This document shows, one piece after another, positions 6,621 to 6,963 of a stretch of 6,963 bases of DNA. The notes beneath the pieces were generated by a model, which was not told where the DNA came from, made no database searches, and worked only from the letters and a program-made list of their open reading frames with translations. The stretch is from Candidatus Methanoplasma sp. (GTDB lineage: Archaea; Thermoplasmatota; Thermoplasmata; Methanomassiliicoccales; Methanomethylophilaceae), in the NCBI GenBank assembly GCA_031256615.1, contig JAIRQG010000059.1, positions 1-6,963 of the forward strand. The letters run 5' to 3'. A program made the position numbers and the translations under genes. Within the stretch, counting starts at the first letter, position 1; every line of letters begins with the position of its first letter.

Positions 6621-6645
6621 CTCTGAATATACATATTTTTCAGAG
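6621..6645. promoter_or_regulatory. Inverted repeat upstream of the thermosome gene
   Basis: CTCTGAA (6621-6627) and TTCAGAG (6639-6645) are a perfect 7-bp dyad with an 11-base AT-only or nearly AT-only spacer (TATACATATTT). It lies about 45-70 bp before the likely transcription start, and its spacer could itself be a TATA box that a bound protein would cover. It is a candidate heat-shock operator; it does not obviously match the Pyrococcus Phr site. Confidence 0.45.
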
Positions 6646-6654
6646 TCAAGATTG

Positions 6655-6669
6655 AAAATATTAATATAG
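6655..6669 (+). promoter_or_regulatory. TATA box of the thermosome gene
   Basis: AAAATATTAATATAG lies about 26 bp before 6690, giving a predicted 5' leader of about 20-25 bases that contains the ribosome-binding site GGGAG (6699-6703). Other AT-rich blocks at about 6597-6606 and 6628-6638 are possible alternative promoters. Confidence 0.45.
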
Positions 6670-6713
6670 AAGAACAAAATTACCAATACTTAAATTCAGG
6701 GAGATTACATCCT

Positions 6714-6963
6714 ATGTATGCGAACGGAAACCAACCGATCATTGTGCTGAAAGAAGGCACAGAGAGAACTAAAGACAAAGAGGCTCAGTTCAACAACATC
6801 GCAGCCGCGAAAGCTGTGGCCGACGCCGTAAGGTCCACGCTCGGACCCAAAGGAATGGACAAGATGCTTGTGAACACAATCGGAGACGTTGTAATAACCA
6901 ACGACGGTGTGACGATCCTCAAAGAGATCGAAGTACAGCACCCTGCGGCAAAGATGGTCGTCG
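6714..6963 (+). CDS. Thermosome subunit, N-terminal part (runs off the window)
   Basis: The first 83 residues of an archaeal group II chaperonin subunit, an ATP-driven double-ring folding machine of the cytoplasm. Diagnostic pieces of the equatorial domain are [20 protein letters not shown] (34-53) and [16 protein letters not shown] (57-72), which includes the nucleotide-binding NDGVT motif. The N-terminus ([20 protein letters not shown]) is typical. ATG 6714 is preceded by GGGAG with a 10-base gap. Full-length subunits are about 540 residues, so most of the gene is outside. It has its own promoter and is probably not part of the ycaO unit. Confidence 0.95.
   Translation, partial: MYANGNQPIIVLKEGTERTKDKEAQFNNIAAAKAVADAVRSTLGPKGMDKMLVNTIGDVVITNDGVTILKEIEVQHPAAKMVV

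Noticed and set aside
1..6963. CRISPR array, tRNA or rRNA gene
   Set aside because: No regularly spaced identical repeats, no cloverleaf with the T-arm consensus and no rRNA-like conserved stretch were seen.

Overview
The window comes from a methanogenic archaeon. It carries accessory genes of methyl-coenzyme M reductase (MCR), a thermosome (group II chaperonin) subunit, archaeal TATA-type promoters and candidate leaderless starts. Many Arg codons are AGG/AGA and many Ile codons are ATA. My best guess at lineage is Thermoplasmata-type methanogens (Methanomassiliicoccales), but no marker here proves it.

Left part, minus strand (about 1-2511): an operon read right to left, atwA (MCR activation component A2, a double ABC ATPase), then mcrC, then the first 99 codons of a gene resembling methanogenesis marker protein 3 (MMP3). 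The genes touch or are about 1-10 nt apart. All three belong to the ATP-dependent system that reductively activates the nickel cofactor F430 of MCR.

Middle (2512-4737): a divergent intergenic region with a TATA box for each direction and several GC-rich inverted repeats. It is followed on the plus strand by a probable regulator (winged helix, DUF4443-like and DUF2111-like domains), whose stop overlaps the start of a 106-aa cysteine-rich DUF6951-like protein. About 600 bp of this block has been tandemly duplicated: the 3' end of the regulator, the DUF6951-like gene and its terminator. In the second copy the regulator fragment has decayed into a relic, while the small gene stays intact (107 aa, about 58% identical by eye, all six shared cysteines kept).

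Right part, plus strand (4738-6963): a 182-aa protein I do not recognise, a YcaO-family McrA-glycine thioamidation enzyme 30 bp downstream, then a promoter region with an inverted repeat and the 5' end of a thermosome subunit gene.

Taken together, much of the window serves MCR: activation on one strand and post-translational modification of McrA on the other. The DUF4443/DUF2111 regulator, the duplicated DUF6951-like proteins and the 182-aa protein lie between these and are the best candidates for undescribed players. That link rests on neighbourhood only.
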